Positions 60,648 to 64,000 of a DNA stretch of 64,000 nucleotides are shown here, one piece after another. The notes under the pieces were generated by a model. The model did not search any database, had not been told where the DNA came from, and saw only the letters and a program-made list of their open reading frames with translations. This DNA comes from Porogramme epimiltina (lineage: Eukaryota > Basidiomycota > Agaricomycetes > Polyporales > Polyporaceae): positions 55,557 through 119,556 of the forward strand of contig FTLJ01000342.1 in the NCBI GenBank assembly GCA_900155495.1. Direction: 5' to 3'. A program made the translations under genes and the position numbers. Each line of letters begins with the position of its first letter. Positions within the stretch are counted from its first letter, which is position 1.

Positions 60648-60668
60648 CGCGAAAGAAGCATTTTCGCG
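60648..60668. promoter_or_regulatory. Inverted pair of SCB-like sites
   Basis: CGCGAAA and TTTTCGCG face each other with 6 bp between. The SBF/MBF-type cell-cycle box in fungi is C(A/G)CGAAA. The pair lies 2.6 kb upstream of the PCL-type cyclin, so a link is only an inference. Confidence 0.25.
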
Positions 60669-63147
60669 GCTCGCGACTCGTGCGGGTTCCTCGCGCGCAC
60701 AAGGGCGTGCGCATCGCGCCGGGACGGGGGCTGCGACGAGCCCGCGGTCGCGCGGAACGTCGCCTCGTCGCCTCGTCTCCCCGTCTCCCCATCTCCCCGT
60801 CTCCTCCATCGATCCGTCCCCCCACCTGTTGCCGTTGTCGTTGCCGTCGCCGTTGCCGAGGGGAGGCAGAGAGAGGCCCGCGGAGCGGCATCGCGCCGCA
60901 CCGCGTCGCGACTCGCGCGCATCCTCGAGCCCGCAGTACCTCCCCCGTCGCCGTGGTCGCCGCCTTCGTGTCCGTGTTCGCGTTCGCGTTCGCTCGTCGC
61001 CTCCTTCGGCCGTCGGGCCGCGCCGTCCCCGCACCCGCCCGCCGCCCGCCGCACGCCCGCACGCCCATACGCACGCAGAAAGCGTTCGGCGCACGCTCCG
61101 ACGCAGCGCACCGCCGCCGCCGTAGCTGTGCACGCGCACGCGCACCTCGAGAGCTTGCGCACACGCGGGCAGACGTCGGCCGCGCACATGCACGCCCGCG
61201 TCCGCCCGCCACGGACGACCGGAGAGCGCCCAGCTCTGATCCCGGACGGACGCTGTGCGAACGCACCCGAGCGCAGGCGCTCGCCGTGCCGCAGCGCCCG
61301 AGACGTGCGCAGCGGTTCAGATCTGCGTGCCGAGCAAACCCGTACGAGCGACTCACGAGCGACGTGCGTCGTGCCGTGCCTGGCGCTCGCTCGCCGCCGC
61401 CGCTGGGGGCCGCGGACACGTCGACGCCGGTGTCAATTTCGGCTTGGGGATGCTGCGAGGGGGCGTGTTCGGAGGTGACGGCGGCTAGCCGATTCATGAG
61501 ATTGAGATTGGATGGGTGGGGAAATTGGGACGGGTGGGACGGATGAGATTTCCTCGGAGGCGTGATGGATTGTCGGCTGTCGATGGCGCCGGGCTTTGCG
61601 GGCAGATGCACCTGCAGCGGCCGCGGGCGGGCGGGGAAGGCAATCTGCACAGGGGGGGAGCGAGCGGGCGGGGGAGCGGGGGGCGCGTCGTGGCCGCGGG
61701 CCTTCGCTTGTCGACGCCGGGCGTGCGCACGGCGCCGGGCCGCCAATGAGCGTGGAATGCGTGGGGACGCAGTTCGGGGGAGGGCAGACGTGGATCGCGA
61801 TGTGAATTTGGATGGATGGATGGTGGTGGTGGTGGCCCGGGGCGACGCATTTATCGCAGAGATGCAGGAGATACAACAGGAGATGGGATGTGCCCGGTCG
61901 CTGGTAACTAATTGCATTAGAGCAGCCCGCCGCTGAGTCTCAGTCCTTCGCCTGCAGGGCCCCGCAGACCCTCCCCCCCCGCACGCTGGCGGGCGACAGT
62001 GCATTGTCTGCAGCGTGGCAGGGAACCGGGGCCCTGCGTGCCAGCTGGTATTAATATCGACCCTTGCTTCCGTGCCACGCCCTGCAATATACGAGCGGGA
62101 TCGGCGCGCGCGCCAATATATCGCGGGCGCGTGCGTTCCCGGGCGCCTCGGACGGACGCGTGCGTGCATGCATGTTTCGCGCTTCTGTGGAATGGGTGCG
62201 CGTGCGAGCGCGCGTGGGGGGGAGGACAATCGCAACAAGACGGGTGGGCGCTAGAACGCCAGAACGCCAGACCGCGGGCGTGCGTGCGCGGGGCGGCGGC
62301 GTCGCGCACGGCACGGCGGCGGGGGTGGGAGCCGGGACGAGGGGCTCCCGGGCAGCCCCTGGTGCGAGCCCGACCGGGGGGCGGCCAGGCTCGGGGCTGT
62401 CGAGGGGCGGGCCGGAGGCGAAGAAGAGCGCGGTGCGGGCGACACGGCGCTCGGTGGACGACGCTCCTGGCGAGGGGAGTGCCTGGGATAGGATGGGACG
62501 GGATAGGATAGGACGAGTGGCCGGGAATAGAAGGCGGGGAGGGGCGGCGGTCTGGACGCCCGTGTGCAGGCAGAGGGCCTGGAGTCTGGGCGTCCTGGAC
62601 GGGTGATGGGCCAGAACAGGAGCTGGAATCGAGGCATCTGCAGGTGCTGCAGCACAAACGCTAGCGTCGCGCGATCTGGACTCATCTGCCGTCGGGCGTG
62701 GAAGCGCAGTCAGCAGAGGGCGATGGTTGAAAGCAATGGACAAAGCAGCGGGTGACTAACGCGCGGCGGCGAGTGGCCCGCGATCGCTCGAGTGGCCCGA
62801 CCACGCACGCCCACGCACGCTGGGACGAGTGGGTCGCTTGCCGAGCGGGCGCGGCCGTGGGAACGGAGTGGGGAAATGAGATCTGGGAGATCTGGGCGCG
62901 TAGCGCGCGAGTCGAGTAGGGTTCGCTTACGAGGGCCGCGCCGGAATGCTTACGACGTCGGACGGTGAGTCAAGGGCTCGGCCGGCCAATCGCGCGCCGC
63001 CCCGATCCCTCCGGGTCCAATCACCGCCCTTGCGCGTCTCCGCCCAAGCTCGCAGCACCAGACGCCCGCCCGCCCGCGACGGCGTCCATTTCGATCTCAG
63101 ATCCCCATCGGCCGTCCACACCTCTCGTCCTCTCCAGCCCGCAGTCT

Positions 63148-63154
63148 TATAAAA
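63148..63154 (+). promoter_or_regulatory. TATA box of the cyclin gene
   Basis: TATAAAA about 100 bp before the ATG at 63251, followed by a CT/CCC-rich leader. Confidence 0.6.
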
Positions 63155-63250
63155 CTCCCCGCTGCGTCCCCATGCCTCCCTACCACCCCGCCCTCCGCCA
63201 GCCGCGCCTCCTCCCAGATCATCCCTCGGTGTCCCTTTCCACTCGAAGCA

Positions 63251-64000
63251 ATGTCCTCATCATCAGTCCACCCAGCCAGCCTCGTCGACCCCTCTCTCCA
63301 CTCCCCGGCCCTCATGGAGCTTGTCGAGGTCGAGATGTCCCGTACCCTCATCGGTGAGTTCTTCCTTCTTTCCTTCTCTCCAAATCAGGAAGCTCATCCT
63401 AGCATCCCTTTCAGAACATGTCGTTGACACAGTCTTCGAGACTGTCGACTATGCTCTCGGCCGCCCCTCATCATCCACCCGCGGCCGCTCTTTGTCCCGC
63501 AACTCGGAACACTCCAAGTTCCTCAAGTTTGTCACGGACGTCATCTCCAAGGCGGAGGTCAAGGTCCCTGCACTCCTCGTGACTCTCGTCTACATCGAGA
63601 GGGCCAAGCCACACATTCAGATCGCGCTCGAGCAGTGGGCCAACGAGCGCGTCTTCCTCGGCGCACTCATCCTCGCCAACAAGGTATGTCTCCCTCTCTA
63701 CGTCATTCCGCGCCTCATCTCACATCCTCTCTTCCAGTACCTGAACGATTCCACGCTTAAGAACGTTCACTGGGCGCTGTGCACGGGGGTCTTCGGCAAG
63801 CGCGACATCGGCCGCATCGAGCGTGAGTTCCTCGACGTCCTCGACTTCGAGCTCAGCGTCTCCGAATCCGACCTCCTCGCGCACCACGACACCCTCCTCG
63901 CCCTCTCCCGCCCCGCCGCCCACGTCGCCGCCCACAAGCACCACCACCTCAACCATGCCCGCCGCACGAGCTCGCCTCTCGGCTCGCGCTGGTCCGTCGA
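63251..64000 (+). CDS. PCL1/2-type cyclin (Pho85-class), 3' end beyond the window
   Basis: Exon 1 encodes MSSSSVHPASLVDPSLHSPA and ends ...SRTLI with a gtgagt donor. Exon 2 (acceptor tttcag|AA) carries SKFLKFVTDVISKAEVKVPA and VYIERAKPHIQIALEQWANE...LILANK. After gtatgt...cttccag exon 3 reads YLNDSTLKNVHWALCTGVFG, RDIGRIEREFLDVLDFELSV. This is the cyclin box of the PCL1/2 family (LxxxYIxRxK, ILAxKYLND), cyclins that activate a Pho85-like CDK in G1, morphogenesis and nutrient control. A His/Ala-rich stretch follows before the window ends, so the gene is partial. Confidence 0.88.

Larger units (their letters stand above)
55760..63250. other. Very GC-rich 7.5-kb region without a supported gene
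   Basis: Long open frames exist on both strands at once (for example about 60250-62238 minus against 60349-61125 plus), Arg/Ala/Pro-rich and without motifs, which is what high GC produces by chance. CpG is abundant and there are simple repeats (GATGG near 61810-61835; GGATAGGATGGGAC near 62487-62515; CGTCTCCCC near 60776-60812). The right part must hold the cyclin promoter. Non-coding transcripts or long leaders are possible but cannot be shown from sequence. Confidence 0.45.

Noticed and set aside
60250..62238. A 662-codon open frame on the minus strand
   Set aside because: Arg/Ala/Pro-rich, no motif, overlapped by equally long frames on the other strand; typical of GC-rich non-coding DNA.

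Overview
This is a nuclear, GC-rich fungal sequence, most likely from a wood- or litter-type Agaricomycete (Basidiomycota). The reasons are many short introns (about 50-70 nt, GT..AG with a few GC..AG), recognisable fungal genes (SKN7-type regulator, Atp18, PCL-type cyclin, Kre9/KNH-like secreted proteins, Asi-like RING protein), and tandem F-box-like and MYND-finger families of the kind that are expanded in mushrooms. No prokaryotic operon, CRISPR array, rRNA or convincing tRNA was seen. Exon joins were read by eye from splice signals and frame, so they are models rather than verified transcripts.

Layout. 1-4.6 kb: a C2H2 zinc-finger gene split by a 1,361-bp hAT-like DNA element with an 8-bp target duplication. 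Inside the element is an intron-bearing, decayed copy of part of a host gene that looks like a six-hairpin glycosidase. 4.9-8.6 kb (-): VPS11/PEP5. 9.0-9.3 kb (+): ATP18. 10.1-14.4 kb (+): two tandem F-box-like genes with a conserved 10-nt microexon. 15.2-19.3 kb (-): an SKN7 ortholog (HSF DNA-binding domain, coiled coil, receiver domain). 19.3-22.9 kb: no supported gene. 22.9-24.8 kb (-): a third, diverged F-box-like gene. 24.8-28.6 kb: no supported gene, only possible pseudogene debris. 28.6-31.2 kb (+): a multispanning RING protein of Asi1/Asi3 type. 32.0-34.1 kb (+): two tandem secreted Kre9/KNH-like proteins. 34.5-34.8 kb (-): a previously easy-to-miss 66-aa two-exon gene. 35.4-38.9 kb (-): a heavily split gene for a divergent 2OG-oxygenase/AlkB-like protein with a zinc-ribbon-like Cys cluster, sharing a 116-bp bidirectional promoter with a NOP8/NOL8-like RRM gene (39.0-40.7 kb, +). 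41.0-44.5 kb (+): an ERMP1-type M28 metallopeptidase. 44.7-53.6 kb (-): three tandem MYND-finger paralogs with duplicated promoters. 54.2-55.8 kb (+): a coiled-coil/AT-hook protein built from tiny exons. 55.8-63.2 kb: 7.5 kb of very GC-rich, gene-free DNA. 63.25 kb to the end (+): a PCL-type cyclin, cut by the window edge.

Functionally the single-copy genes are housekeeping or regulatory: endosome/vacuole tethering (VPS11), mitochondrial ATP synthase (ATP18), two-component and oxidative/osmotic stress transcription (SKN7), nuclear-membrane/ER protein quality control (Asi-like, ERMP1-like), ribosome biogenesis (NOP8-like) and cell-cycle entry (PCL-like). They are not an operon or a biosynthetic cluster. 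The accessory part is the tandem families and the gene-capturing hAT element. The two most unusual things are the gene-carrying transposon inside a zinc-finger gene and the zinc-ribbon/oxygenase-like gene at 35.4-38.9 kb.
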